From an uncultured Cellulomonadaceae bacterium (GTDB lineage: Bacteria; Actinomycetota; Actinomycetes; Actinomycetales; Cellulomonadaceae), in assembly GCA_947495165.1 (NCBI GenBank), contig CANLXM010000001.1, positions 992,001-1,056,000 on the forward strand: 64,000 nucleotides of DNA, in the 5' to 3' direction. The translations under genes and the position numbers were made by a program. The notes under the pieces are model-generated. The model did not search any database, was not told the origin of the DNA, and was given only the letters and a program-made list of their open reading frames with translations. Of the stretch, positions 1 through 9,634 are shown piece by piece (the first letter of the stretch is position 1; every line of letters starts with the position of its first letter).

Positions 1-1182
1 CTCGCGATCGTCATCGGCATCACCGTCGGCATCCTCACCGCGATCCGCCAGTACTCCGGGTTCGACTATTTCGTGACGTTCCTGGCCTTCCTCTTCTTCT
101 CGCTGCCCGTGTTCTGGGCCGCTGTCCTCCTCAAGGAGTACGGCGCCATCCGGTTCAACGACTGGATCGTCGAACCGACGTTCACGCCCATGCAGATCGC
201 CGTCGCCGCCCTGCTGATCGGGTTTGCGCTGCAGGCGGTCCTGGGCGGCGACCGGAAGCGGCGTTCCCTCACGTTCGGCGCTGCTGTGGTGTTCGTCGGC
301 GCGCTCATGGCGTACTTCTCCGCGGTCGAGTGGGCCCGGCGTCCGGCGTTCGGTCCGGTGCTGATCCTCGTCGTGGGCGTCGCCGTGGCCATCGGTGCCA
401 CCGCGCTCATGGCCGGCCTCAACAACCGCAAGGTCCTGTGGGCCGCGCTGACCACCGCCGCGGCCGGGCTCGTCGCCTACTTCGTCTTTCTCCCCGTCCT
501 GCGCGAGCCCACCTGGGTCTCGTTGCTGAGCATCCTCGCGCTCGTGGTCGCGCTCGGTGCGGTGAGCGGATGGTTCTGGGGCGGATACTCGCGTCGACTG
601 GCCATGGGCGTCTCGGTCACCGTCGGTGTGGTCATGGCGCTCCTGATCGTCGTCGACCGCGCGGTCGCCGGATGGATGGGGCTGCTCGACATCAAGGGTC
701 GACCGATCTCCACGATCGGCTCTCAGACCCCGAACTTCACCGGCGACTTCTGGGAGTCGTTCCTCGACAAGGGCGTCCAGATCATCTTGCCGACGATCGT
801 GCTGACTCTGGTGTCGGTCGCGTCCTACACGCGGTACACGCGCTCGTCGATGCTCGAGGTGCTCGAGCAGGACTACGTGCGGACCGCACGCTCGAAGGGC
901 CTCTCGGAGCGGGTCGTCATCGTGAAGCACGGCTTCCGCAACGCGCTCATCCCGATCACCACGATCGTCGCGTTCGACTTCGCGGGCCTGATCGGCGGCG
1001 CGATCATCACGGAGCGCGTGTTCGGCTGGAAGGGCATGGGTGAGCTGTTCCAGACCGGGCTCGACACCGTCGACCCCGCGCCGGTCATGGCGTTCTTCCT
1101 CGTCACCGGGACCGCCGCCGTGCTGATGAACCTCGCCGCCGACCTGGCGTACGCGATCCTCGACCCGCGAATCCGGCGGTGA
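1..1182 (+). CDS. Peptide-type ABC transporter permease, DppB-like, 5' truncated by window edge
   Basis: Inner-membrane permease subunit of a dipeptide/oligopeptide importer. The frame is open from base 1, so the true start lies upstream; 393 residues are visible. The C-terminal third carries the binding-protein-dependent transport signature, with an EAA-type loop near YVRTARSKGLSERVVIVKHG followed by RNALIP, and it ends in DPRIRR as DppB proteins do. Unusually, about 155 residues (bases 193-660) rich in hydrophobic segments sit between the first visible membrane part and the usual periplasmic region (STIGSQTPNF). They would add about six membrane segments. A DppC-like permease and a double ATPase follow in the same orientation. 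The substrate-binding protein is presumably upstream. The family call is secure; the substrate is unknown. Confidence 0.88.
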   Translation, partial: LAIVIGITVGILTAIRQYSGFDYFVTFLAFLFFSLPVFWAAVLLKEYGAIRFNDWIVEPTFTPMQIAVAALLIGFALQAVLGGDRKRRSLTFGAAVVFVGALMAYFSAVEWARRPAFGPVLILVVGVAVAIGATALMAGLNNRKVLWAALTTAAAGLVAYFVFLPVLREPTWVSLLSILALVVALGAVSGWFWGGYSRRLAMGVSVTVGVVMALLIVVDRAVAGWMGLLDIKGRPISTIGSQTPNFTGDFWESFLDKGVQIILPTIVLTLVSVASYTRYTRSSMLEVLEQDYVRTARSKGLSERVVIVKHGFRNALIPITTIVAFDFAGLIGGAIITERVFGWKGMGELFQTGLDTVDPAPVMAFFLVTGTAAVLMNLAADLAYAILDPRIRR

Positions 1183-1254
1183 CCCCCGTGCGGACCATCC
1201 TGACCAGCGCGGCAAGCCCCACCTGCGTGGGCGCGACCGACCTCGGAGAGCGCA

Positions 1255-2274
1255 ATGACTGACCCGAACAAGCCCCACCGGCCCGAGAAGGTCCCCACCC
1301 CCAGCGGCGGCGGCGGCATCAACCCCGAGACGGCGCTGATGGACCCCGCGGCCGTCACTGCGCCTGCCGCGCAGAAGTCCTACAGCCAGAACCAGCTGGT
1401 GCTCCGCCGGTTCTTGCGGCACAAGGGCGCGATGGCCTCGGTTCTCGTGCTCCTGTTCGTGTCGATCCTCGCGTTCACGTCGATCGGCTTCGGCCCGATC
1501 CCCGGGTGGTGGGACAAGGACTTCACGCGCGCTGCGGACATCGTCAACGGCGGGCGCCCCACGCTGTCGCTCGTGCCCTTCTCGCTCGGGGAGCACCCGT
1601 TCGGGCAGGAGTCCACGGGCAAGGACTACTTCGCGCTCGTGATGAAGGGCACCCAGGTGTCGCTCGTGATCGCGCTCGTCGTGGGTCTGCTCGCGACGCT
1701 CATCGGGACGGTCATCGGCGGGCTCGCGGGCTACTACCGCGGCTGGGTCGAGGCGGTCCTGATGCGCTTGACCGACCTCTTCATCGTCATCCCGCTCCTG
1801 GTGCTCGCTGCGGTGCTCGGCCAGATCGCTTCCCGCTGGGGCATGATCGGCCTCGCCCTGGTCCTCGCCGGCGTCACGTGGACCGGTCTCGCGCGGCTCG
1901 TGCGGGGTGAGGTGCTGTCCCTGCGCGAGCGCGAGTTCGTCGCCTCGGCGCGCGCGATCGGCACCGGCTCGCGCCGGATCATCTTCAAGCACATCCTCCC
2001 CAACACGGTCGGCGTGATCATCGTCTCGGCCACCCTGTCGATCGCTTCCGCGATCCTGCTCGAAACCTCGCTGAGCTTCCTCGGGTACGGCGTGCAGCCG
2101 CCCGACGTCTCGTTGGGCTCGCTGATCAGCACCTATCAGAACGCCTTCACGACGCGCCCGTGGCTGTTCTGGTGGCCCGGCATGTTCATCCTCACGATCG
2201 CACTCACCGTGAACTTCATCGGCGATGGTCTGCGCGATGCGTTCGACCCGCGGCAGAACAGGAACAAGGACTGA
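1255..2274 (+). CDS. Peptide-type ABC transporter permease, DppC-like
   Basis: Second permease subunit, 339 residues, partner of the DppB-like protein that ends 72 nt upstream. The N-terminal 60 residues are polar and Pro/Gly-rich and lead into the first membrane segment (MASVLVLLFVSILAF). The EAA-type cytoplasmic loop is visible around REFVASARAIG and FKHILPN, and the C-terminus holds the typical LSFLGYGVQPP and DGLRDAFDPR stretches. The ATG at 1255 has GGAGAG just upstream. The stop overlaps the next start by one base (TGATG at 2272-2276), so translation is probably coupled to the ATPase. It should heterodimerise with the DppB-like subunit; whether the substrate is a peptide or another oligomer cannot be told. 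Confidence 0.9.
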   Translation: MTDPNKPHRPEKVPTPSGGGGINPETALMDPAAVTAPAAQKSYSQNQLVLRRFLRHKGAMASVLVLLFVSILAFTSIGFGPIPGWWDKDFTRAADIVNGGRPTLSLVPFSLGEHPFGQESTGKDYFALVMKGTQVSLVIALVVGLLATLIGTVIGGLAGYYRGWVEAVLMRLTDLFIVIPLLVLAAVLGQIASRWGMIGLALVLAGVTWTGLARLVRGEVLSLREREFVASARAIGTGSRRIIFKHILPNTVGVIIVSATLSIASAILLETSLSFLGYGVQPPDVSLGSLISTYQNAFTTRPWLFWWPGMFILTIALTVNFIGDGLRDAFDPRQNRNKD

Positions 2275-3989
2275 TGACGATCCCCATGCCGGTCACCGAG
2301 CCGGTCCTGTCCTTCACCGACCTCGACGTCAAGTTCGGCACCGAGTTCGGCACCGTGCACGCCGTCAAGGGCATCTCGATCGAGGTGCGCCCCGGGGAGG
2401 TGCTCGCCCTCGTGGGCGAGTCCGGCTCCGGCAAGTCGGTCACGTCGATGACGGCGCTCGGCCTGCTGCCGAAGAACGCCCGCGTCACGGGCGCGATCAC
2501 CGTGGGGGACCAGGTCGTCGGTGAGCTCGACGAGAAGGGCCTGCGCACCATGCGCGGGAACGACGTCGCGATGGTCTTCCAGGAGCCCATGACGGCGCTC
2601 AACCCCGTGCTGACGATCGGCACGCAGCTCACGGAGGCGCTCGAGCTGCACGGCATCGCGTTCGGCAAGGAGGCCGACGCCCGCGCGGTCGAGCTGCTGC
2701 GCATGGTGGGGATCCCCGAGCCGGAGCGTCGGGTCAAGCAGTACCCGCACGAGATGTCCGGCGGCCAGCGCCAGCGCGTCGTCATCGCGATGGCGATCAG
2801 CTGCAACCCGAAGGTGATCATCGCGGACGAGCCGACGACGGCGCTCGACGTCACCGTCCAGGCGGACATCCTCGACCTGCTCCGCTCGCTCAAGGACAAG
2901 CTCGACACGGGCATCCTGCTGATCACCCACAACATGGGTGTCGTCGCCGACATGGCGGACCGTGTCGCCGTCATGCTCAAGGGCGAGATCGTCGAGACCG
3001 GTTCGGCCGACGACGTCCTGACGCGGCCGCAGCACGAGTACACCCGCCGCCTGCTCGGTTCCGTGCCGCACCTGGGCCAGGGCCCGGGCCAGTTCGGCAC
3101 CGCGCCCGTCGACCAGGAGGTCCTCCCCGAGGGCGAGGTGCCGGCGCTCGAGGTGAACAAGCTCGTCGTCGAGTACAAGAGGCTCGGCAAGGCTCCCTTC
3201 CGCGCGGTCGACGAGGTCTCGTTCACGGTCAACGCCGGCGAGATCGTCGGACTCGTCGGCGAGTCCGGCTCGGGCAAGTCGACCATCGCCCGCTGCGCCC
3301 TGGGCCTGATCCCGGCCGAGAGCGGAGAGGTGAAGGTCTTCGGGCACAGCTTCCACGGCATGCGGGGCAAGGAGGCGAAGGCCCTCCGCAAGCGCATCGG
3401 CGTCGTCTTCCAGGACCCCGCGTCCTCGCTCAACCCGCGCTTCCCGATCGGCGAGTGCATCGCCGAGCCGCTGCAGGTGCACAAGGTGGGCGACCGCCGC
3501 TCGCGCGACGCGAAGGTGCTCGAGCTGCTCGACGCCGTCGAGCTGCCGCGCTCCGCCCTGAACCGCTACCCGCACGAGCTGTCCGGCGGCCAGCGCCAGC
3601 GCGTGAGCATCGCGCGCGCCCTGACGCTCGACCCCGAGCTCCTGGTCGCGGACGAGCCGACCTCCGCGCTCGACGTGTCCGTGCAGGCGAGCGTGCTCGC
3701 GATGTTCACGGCACTGCAGGAGCGCTACCGGTTCGGCTGCATCTTCGTCAGCCATGACCTCGCGGTCATCGACCTGCTCGCGCACCGCGTCGTGGTACTG
3801 CAGGACGGCCGGATCGTCGAGCAGGGCAAGCGCGAGGACGTGCTGCTGAACCCGAGCGAGGAGTACACCAAGCGCCTGCTCGCCGCGGCCCCGGTGCCCG
3901 AGCCGGCCGAGCAGCGTCGCCGTCGCGACGCGCGTCACGAGCTCCTCGCCCAGCTGGGTGACGAGATCGTGGAGCTCCACGTCAACTAG
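2274..3989 (+). CDS. Fused double-domain peptide ABC transporter ATPase (DppD-DppF type)
   Basis: 571-residue protein with two complete ABC ATPase domains in tandem, equivalent to separate DppD and DppF. Each half has Walker A GESGSGKS, a signature ([12 protein letters not shown] in the first half, [12 protein letters not shown] in the second) and Walker B with ADEPT. The start is the ATG at 2274, which overlaps the stop of the upstream permease by one base; in-frame ATGs further upstream lie inside that permease gene. The short oligopeptide-type C-terminal region ([10 protein letters not shown]) follows the first domain. It powers the two upstream permeases. The next gene belongs to a different transporter and starts 12 nt downstream, so the two systems may be co-transcribed. 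Confidence 0.93.
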   Translation: MTIPMPVTEPVLSFTDLDVKFGTEFGTVHAVKGISIEVRPGEVLALVGESGSGKSVTSMTALGLLPKNARVTGAITVGDQVVGELDEKGLRTMRGNDVAMVFQEPMTALNPVLTIGTQLTEALELHGIAFGKEADARAVELLRMVGIPEPERRVKQYPHEMSGGQRQRVVIAMAISCNPKVIIADEPTTALDVTVQADILDLLRSLKDKLDTGILLITHNMGVVADMADRVAVMLKGEIVETGSADDVLTRPQHEYTRRLLGSVPHLGQGPGQFGTAPVDQEVLPEGEVPALEVNKLVVEYKRLGKAPFRAVDEVSFTVNAGEIVGLVGESGSGKSTIARCALGLIPAESGEVKVFGHSFHGMRGKEAKALRKRIGVVFQDPASSLNPRFPIGECIAEPLQVHKVGDRRSRDAKVLELLDAVELPRSALNRYPHELSGGQRQRVSIARALTLDPELLVADEPTSALDVSVQASVLAMFTALQERYRFGCIFVSHDLAVIDLLAHRVVVLQDGRIVEQGKREDVLLNPSEEYTKRLLAAAPVPEPAEQRRRRDARHELLAQLGDEIVELHVN

Positions 3990-4001
3990 GGCTCGACACC
4001 G

Positions 4002-7000
4002 ATGCCGAGGGCTACGGGACTGGTAGCTGCGCGCCTGCGCGCGTACCGGGCCGTGGCCCTCGGCGTCGTGCTGCTCGCAGCGCTCGTGACGACCGCGCTC
4101 GGAGGGTCGGCGTCGGCGGTGGCGCAACGAGCGGCCACCGACGTGCAGGGGTCAGTCCGGCTCGCAACCGAGACCTGGCAGGTCGACACACGGCTGGCCG
4201 ACGACCCCGCGGGCCAGGACGCGACCGTGCGGCACCACCTCGCAGGGGGCCCCGACGGCGCCGCTCTCGTCGTCGAGCGGGGCCTGAGGTCCGAGCCGCG
4301 CGACGGGGTGCGCCTCGTGTCCGGACCGACCGACGACGCGGCGCTCACGTCGGGACGGTGGCCGAGCGCGCCCGCAGAGGCGGCGGTCCCGGAAGGCTCC
4401 GCCGCGACGGTCGGCGCGTCGTACGCGTTCGGAGACACGACGCTCGAGGTCGTCGGCACCTGGGCACCGGGCGGCACCCCCTGGTGGACCGCGCGGGACG
4501 AGGCTGCCCTCGTGGTCACCGATGACGCCGTCCTGGCGAGCGGGACCCCGTTCGTCCGGTGGTCCGTCGCGGTGCGGCCTGGGGCGCTGACGCCGGAGCG
4601 GGCCGTCGCCCTGGGGGCCCACCTCGACGGTCTGCACGGCGTCCTCAACGCGTCGGACGTGAACCGGCGCGGCCTGGTTTCCGCGGGCGACCTGCCCGCC
4701 AGCCTGCGCGCGGTGGGTGAGCAGGCGCTCACCACCCGAGCGGTGGCTCTCGTGCCGGTGAGCATCGTCGGCCTGGTCGGCCTCGCGGCCCTCGTGCAGG
4801 TCGTCCGTCTTGTGGTGGCGCTGCGTCTGGACGAGGAGACGATGCTGGAGGCGCGGGGCCTGTCCACCGCGCAGACGACGATCTTGGGCACGGCCGAGGG
4901 TGCCGTCGTGGGTCTGACCGGAGCAGGCATCGGCTCGGTCGCGACGGCGGCGTTCCTGCGCGCGTCAGGGGCGGGCGCGGGTATCGACGCCGGCCCGCTC
5001 CTCGGGGCGGCCGCGCTCGTCTGGGGCGCGGTCACCGTCGCGTACGGCGTGGTGACTGCCGCCGGAGCGTGGCGCCTCGCGCGCCAGGGGAGCGCCCACG
5101 TGCGGGCGCGTCGGGTCGTCGGGCTCGCTGCGGGGGCAGGTCTGCTCGGCGTCGGTGGGTTTGCCGCCTGGCGCCTGTGGCTCGCGCGCGCCGGCACCAC
5201 CGTGTCCGACGCCGCACCGTCCGCGGCCGAGGCGGAGCTCTTCGCCGTGCTCGCCCCCGCGGCGCTCCTGCTCGTCGGCGTCCTGCTGCTCGCGCTCGTG
5301 CTCGCCCCCGCGCTGCACCTGGCCGCCGCGGCCACCACCCGCAGGCGTGGGCTCGCGCTCGTCCTCACGGTGCGCAACGTGGCCCGGCGTTCGACCGCGT
5401 ACGGCGTTCCCGTCGTGCTGCTCGGGCTCGCGTCCGGTGCGGTGGTCCTCGCGGGCACCTACGGTGCGACGACGACGGCGCTCGCCGACCAGGGCGCGGA
5501 GATCTCTGCGGGAGCCGACGTGCGGGCGCAGACCGGTACGAGCGGACCGGTGTCGCCCCGGACGGACCTCACCGCGGCCGAGGCGGCGCGCGCCGCGGGC
5601 GGCGCTGCCACGCTCGCGCTCGTCAGCGACGTGGCGCTGGGCGAGCAGGAGGCGACGCTCACGGCGCTTCCGGCCCGCGCAGGCGCCCTGCTGCGCGCGG
5701 GCAGCGCCACGCCTGACCTGCTGGCCGCGATCGGTGCCAGCAGCGAGGAGAACTCAGACGGCGCGGTCGGGGGCGGGGCGCTGCCGGGCGCCGCGCTCCC
5801 GAATGGCGCTACGACGCTCGAGGTCGCCGCGCGGGTCCGTTCCGGCGAGGCCGAGCACGACCTCGCGTGGCTCGACGACGAGTCCGCGGCGGGCGCCGCG
5901 CAGAAGGTCGCGCTGGTCGTCTGGCTGGCTGACCAGGGCGGGGCCATGGTCCAGCGTCCCGCTGGACACGCCATGGCCGTCGTCGCGCCGGACGTCGCGA
6001 GAGCCGGCTGGCACACCGTCCAGGCGCAGGTCGAGCTGCCCGCGCCGGTCGGGAGCTGGCGGGTGGTCGCGGTCGACATCGAGCCGGCGAGCCTGGGCGT
6101 GCCGACGCGGGTCGAGGCCGCGGTCGACGGCCTGACCAGCGCGGGAACCGAGGTGGAGCTCGCGCCGTGGCGGGTCGTGACGGAGCTTCCGTCGGGGGTC
6201 AGCGACGTCGCGGTGGGCGACCGCCAGGTCCTCGGCGCCACCGTCGAGCCGGTGTACTCCTCGAGCGCGACGCAGCTCGTCCGCCTCCGTCCGGGCCCCG
6301 CAGCAGGACCCGTCCCCGTGGCGCTCTCGAGCACGCTGCGCTCGCGTCTCGCGCTCGAGGTCGGCAGCACGACGCAGCTCACGATCGGCGGCGGCCGGGT
6401 CGACCTCGTGGTCACCGCGGTCGAGGACTTCCTCCCGGTCTCCGTCGGGGCGCCCGGGCTGCTCGCCGACCTCGACGCCCTGCGCTCGGCCGAGCTGGAG
6501 CGCCGGCCCGCGCCCCAGGTCGCCGACGAGCTCTGGCTCGACGGCGGCGACACCGCGGGGCTCGCCGCCCTGGGGCTCGGCGAGGTCGAGGTGCGTCAGG
6601 CCGCCGGCGCCGGCGTCGCTCCCGTGTTCTGGGCCGCGGCAGGTGCGGCCGCGGTGCTCGCCCTCGTCGGCACGTGGTCGGTGGTAGCCGCGCTCGATCG
6701 CACGCGGCACGGCGAGGTGGCGGCGCTGCGGGCGACCGGGCTCGGGGCCCACGAGCAGGCCCGCAGCCGCGCGGGTGAGCTCCTGCTGGTCGGAGCGCTG
6801 GCCGTCGCGTGTGGCGTCGCGGCCGGGGCACTGGTCAGCATCGGGTCAGCCGGCTACCTGGCGAGCCTGAGCATCGGCCTGCCCGCCGGCGTCGGCGGCG
6901 GGCCGAGCGTCCACCTGTGCGCCGTGGCGGGTGCCCTGGCCGTCCTGGCGGCTGGTCTGGTGGTGCTGGCCGCCGCGCGAGGGCGTGGCGTCGCAGCCCA

Positions 7001-7037
7001 GGCCCGGGATACGAGCCACCGCGAGGAGGCACGATGA
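4002..7037 (+). CDS. Large FtsX-family ABC exporter permease
   Basis: 1011-residue membrane protein. A membrane segment near residues 16-36 is followed by a large extracytoplasmic part. A hydrophobic cluster at about 245-360 (including VPVSIVGLVGLAALVQVV), another at about 375-490, a second long extracytoplasmic stretch, and a C-terminal FtsX-like bundle at about 865-1000 (FWAAAGAAAVLALVGTW) follow. This is the duplicated FtsX layout of MacB/LolC-type exporters, which move substrates out of the membrane rather than importing solutes. The stop overlaps the next permease by ATGA, and two ATPases follow, so the four genes form one system. No strong Shine-Dalgarno precedes the ATG at 4002, so the start is moderately certain. 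Substrate unknown. Confidence 0.8.
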   Translation: MPRATGLVAARLRAYRAVALGVVLLAALVTTALGGSASAVAQRAATDVQGSVRLATETWQVDTRLADDPAGQDATVRHHLAGGPDGAALVVERGLRSEPRDGVRLVSGPTDDAALTSGRWPSAPAEAAVPEGSAATVGASYAFGDTTLEVVGTWAPGGTPWWTARDEAALVVTDDAVLASGTPFVRWSVAVRPGALTPERAVALGAHLDGLHGVLNASDVNRRGLVSAGDLPASLRAVGEQALTTRAVALVPVSIVGLVGLAALVQVVRLVVALRLDEETMLEARGLSTAQTTILGTAEGAVVGLTGAGIGSVATAAFLRASGAGAGIDAGPLLGAAALVWGAVTVAYGVVTAAGAWRLARQGSAHVRARRVVGLAAGAGLLGVGGFAAWRLWLARAGTTVSDAAPSAAEAELFAVLAPAALLLVGVLLLALVLAPALHLAAAATTRRRGLALVLTVRNVARRSTAYGVPVVLLGLASGAVVLAGTYGATTTALADQGAEISAGADVRAQTGTSGPVSPRTDLTAAEAARAAGGAATLALVSDVALGEQEATLTALPARAGALLRAGSATPDLLAAIGASSEENSDGAVGGGALPGAALPNGATTLEVAARVRSGEAEHDLAWLDDESAAGAAQKVALVVWLADQGGAMVQRPAGHAMAVVAPDVARAGWHTVQAQVELPAPVGSWRVVAVDIEPASLGVPTRVEAAVDGLTSAGTEVELAPWRVVTELPSGVSDVAVGDRQVLGATVEPVYSSSATQLVRLRPGPAAGPVPVALSSTLRSRLALEVGSTTQLTIGGGRVDLVVTAVEDFLPVSVGAPGLLADLDALRSAELERRPAPQVADELWLDGGDTAGLAALGLGEVEVRQAAGAGVAPVFWAAAGAAAVLALVGTWSVVAALDRTRHGEVAALRATGLGAHEQARSRAGELLLVGALAVACGVAAGALVSIGSAGYLASLSIGLPAGVGGGPSVHLCAVAGALAVLAAGLVVLAAARGRGVAAQARDTSHREEAR

Positions 7038-9634
7038 CCCGGCGACCAGCGGCGGGGGCGCTCCGGCGGACGCTCCTGCACACGCCGCGCGCCGGCGCGC
7101 TCCTCGCCGTCGTCGCGTTCCTCGCGGCCCTGCTCGTGACAGCGACGCCGCGGGTGCTCGACCAGGTCGGGGACGACGTGCTCGCGCACCGCCTCGGCAC
7201 GCTCACGCCGACGACGTCGGCGCTCGTGGCCGAGGTCGTCGGGCGGCCGACGGGCGACGACGCCATGGGCGGCCTGCTCGCCGACCTCGGGCAGGTCCGC
7301 GCGCGCGCCGGCGAGCCGGCGCGCGATCTGCTCGGCGAGCCCCAGGCGCGCGTGGTGGGCACGGACATGGCGCTCGACCAGGTGCCAGAGCACGACGTCC
7401 GGTACCCGACGCTCCGGCTGGCGCACGCGCCAGCCCTGCCCGAGCACGTCGACCTGGTCGACGGGCGGTGGCCGGACGCGGCGGTGACCGCTGCCGAGCG
7501 CGCCGCGGGCCCGCCGGTCGAGGTGGTGCTCTCGCAGACCGGCGCGCAGCGGCTCGCGTGGCAGGTCGGCACGGACCGCGAGGCGGCGGAGCTCCGCGTC
7601 TGGGGTCTGCCGACCGCCGTCCGCCTCGTCGGCACCTACGTCGCACGCGACCCGGCCGCGACCTTCTGGGCGCACGCGACGGCGTCGGCGGCCCCCCAGG
7701 TCGTCGAGGACCTCGACGCTGGCACCACCGTGCTCGCCGCCGGGTACACGTCGCCCGAGGTCGCCCTCGGGCTGGCGCAGCGCACGGAGGTCTGGCTCGA
7801 CCTCGCGGGCGCCGCAGACCTGCGCATCGCCGAGGCGGAGCTCGCCGCCGGCCAGCTGCGCGGGCTCACGGCCGCCGGTCAGCCCGCCGGCGGGCTGACG
7901 GTGCGTCTGGCGACCGGCGCGCTGGAACCGATCGAGAGCGCGGTGGCCGACGTGGCGACCCTGCGGGTGGTCGGCGGGTTCGTCCTTGCCGGTCCGCTCG
8001 CGGCCCTGGGTGCGGCGCTCGTCGTGGCGTCGCGGCTCGTGCTGCAGCGGCGCGCGCAGGTTCTCGACGTGATGCGCGCCCGCGGTGCGTCCGGCTGGCA
8101 GCGCCGGAGCCTCATGGCGCTGCACGGGCTCGTGCTCGCCCTCCCCTGTGGGGCGCTGGGCGTCGCGGCAGGCGTCGCCCTGACGCCCGACGCCGCTGCG
8201 CTGCCCCTCGCCGCACCCGTGCTCACCACGCTCGCCGTGCCCGCGGTGCTGGCCGGCTCGGTCGGCGGCCGCCCGGACGGACGCCTCCGCCTGGTCCTCG
8301 AGCTCGCCGCTCTCGCCCTGGCGGCCCTCGCGACGTTCCTGGTGCTGCAGCGTGGTCTGCGCGACGACCCGCTGCTCCTGGCGATCCCGGCGCTCCTCGC
8401 GCTGGCCGTCGGGATCGTCGCGACCCGCGTCGCGCCGGTGCCCCTGCGTGGGGTGCTCGCGCTCGCGCGGCGACGGACGGACGCCGCGCCGGTCCTCGGG
8501 GCCGCCGGTGCCGCGCGCGAGACCACACTGGCGCCGCTCCTCGGGATGAGCGTAGGGGTCGGCGTCGCGATCCTCGCGGTCAGCCTGCTCGCCAGCGTCC
8601 GGGCGGGCATCGAGGAGCAGTCCTGGTTCGCGACGGGCGCGGACCTGCGCGTCAGCGGCCCTGTGATGTCCCCCGAGGCGCTCCACGCCGTCGGCGACGT
8701 GCCGGGAGTCGCGGCCCTCGCGGCCGTCTCCGAGGTCAACCCGGCCCAGGTGGCGTCGCCCACGGCGCAGGTGCAGGCGCGGGCGGTCCTGGTCGACGGC
8801 GAGGCGCTCGCACAGGTGCAGTCAGGCTTCGACGGCTGGTCGGTGCCCGCGTCGCTTGGGCGCTCGGACGGACCGGTCGCCGCGGTGCTCGCGCAAGGGC
8901 TCGAGCGCACCACGGGCGCGGGCACGCTGCGCCTCGTCGTCGACGGGGGAGAGGTCGACGTCGAGGTCGCCGACGTCGTCGCTGCCGTGCCCGGGGTGAC
9001 CCGCACCACCAACTTCGTCGTCGTCGACCGCGACCGGCTCGTCGAGGCCACAGGAGTCGCGGAGGCTCCCCGGGTGCTCCTCGTCGACCTCGACGACGAC
9101 CTGTCCGCCACCGCGCGCCACGCCGCGATGGCCGGCGTGCTCGCCGCGACGGGGGCGGTCGCGCACGACCTGCGCCAGGACGTCGTCGAGCGACGCCTCG
9201 CGGACCCGACCGTCGACGGCCTGCGGACCCTCCTGCTCGTCTCGTTGGCCACCGGCGTGCTCGGCGCGGTCGTCACGGTTGCGGCCGCGCAGGTCGTGGC
9301 GGCCGCCCGCACGGAGCGGACCCTGACGGTCCTGGCGGTGCTCGGCGGACGGCGCGGTGACGCGTGGCGCGTGGCCGCGTGGGAGCTGGTCGGTCCGGCC
9401 GCCCTGGGGCTCGTGGCTGGCGGTGCGCTGGGAGTGGGGCTGGCGACGCTGGCCACGCGAGCGATCGACCTGGGCGGCTTCGTGGGAGGCTCGGGGGCGA
9501 CGGCCCCCGCCCTCGGCGGCGGGACGGGCGCCGTCGTCGTCGGATTCGTGCTCGCCGTCGTGGCGAGCGTGGCGGTCTCGGGCGTGCGCGCGAGCCGGGT
9601 GGACGTCACCGCGATGCTTCGGGAGGAACAGTGA
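7034..9634 (+). CDS. Second FtsX-family ABC exporter permease
   Basis: 866-residue membrane protein, partner of the preceding permease. The chosen ATG at 7034 overlaps the upstream stop (ATGA) and has GAGGAGG about 6 nt ahead. A membrane segment at residues 23-40 (LLAVVAFLAALLVTA) leads into a large extracytoplasmic domain, with hydrophobic clusters at about 310-337, 355-460 and 510-530, and an FtsX-like bundle at the C-terminus ending in SRVDVTAMLREE, typical of FtsX-family ends. The stop overlaps the GTG of the next ATPase. Two unequal permeases and two ATPases suggest a heteromeric exporter. Function beyond ABC export is not recognisable. Confidence 0.8.
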   Translation: MTRRPAAGALRRTLLHTPRAGALLAVVAFLAALLVTATPRVLDQVGDDVLAHRLGTLTPTTSALVAEVVGRPTGDDAMGGLLADLGQVRARAGEPARDLLGEPQARVVGTDMALDQVPEHDVRYPTLRLAHAPALPEHVDLVDGRWPDAAVTAAERAAGPPVEVVLSQTGAQRLAWQVGTDREAAELRVWGLPTAVRLVGTYVARDPAATFWAHATASAAPQVVEDLDAGTTVLAAGYTSPEVALGLAQRTEVWLDLAGAADLRIAEAELAAGQLRGLTAAGQPAGGLTVRLATGALEPIESAVADVATLRVVGGFVLAGPLAALGAALVVASRLVLQRRAQVLDVMRARGASGWQRRSLMALHGLVLALPCGALGVAAGVALTPDAAALPLAAPVLTTLAVPAVLAGSVGGRPDGRLRLVLELAALALAALATFLVLQRGLRDDPLLLAIPALLALAVGIVATRVAPVPLRGVLALARRRTDAAPVLGAAGAARETTLAPLLGMSVGVGVAILAVSLLASVRAGIEEQSWFATGADLRVSGPVMSPEALHAVGDVPGVAALAAVSEVNPAQVASPTAQVQARAVLVDGEALAQVQSGFDGWSVPASLGRSDGPVAAVLAQGLERTTGAGTLRLVVDGGEVDVEVADVVAAVPGVTRTTNFVVVDRDRLVEATGVAEAPRVLLVDLDDDLSATARHAAMAGVLAATGAVAHDLRQDVVERRLADPTVDGLRTLLLVSLATGVLGAVVTVAAAQVVAAARTERTLTVLAVLGGRRGDAWRVAAWELVGPAALGLVAGGALGVGLATLATRAIDLGGFVGGSGATAPALGGGTGAVVVGFVLAVVASVAVSGVRASRVDVTAMLREEQ

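Noticed and set aside
2136..4127. 663-codon minus-strand open frame opposite the ABC ATPase
   Set aside because: Mirror frame of a well-supported ATPase; no start signal and no domain.
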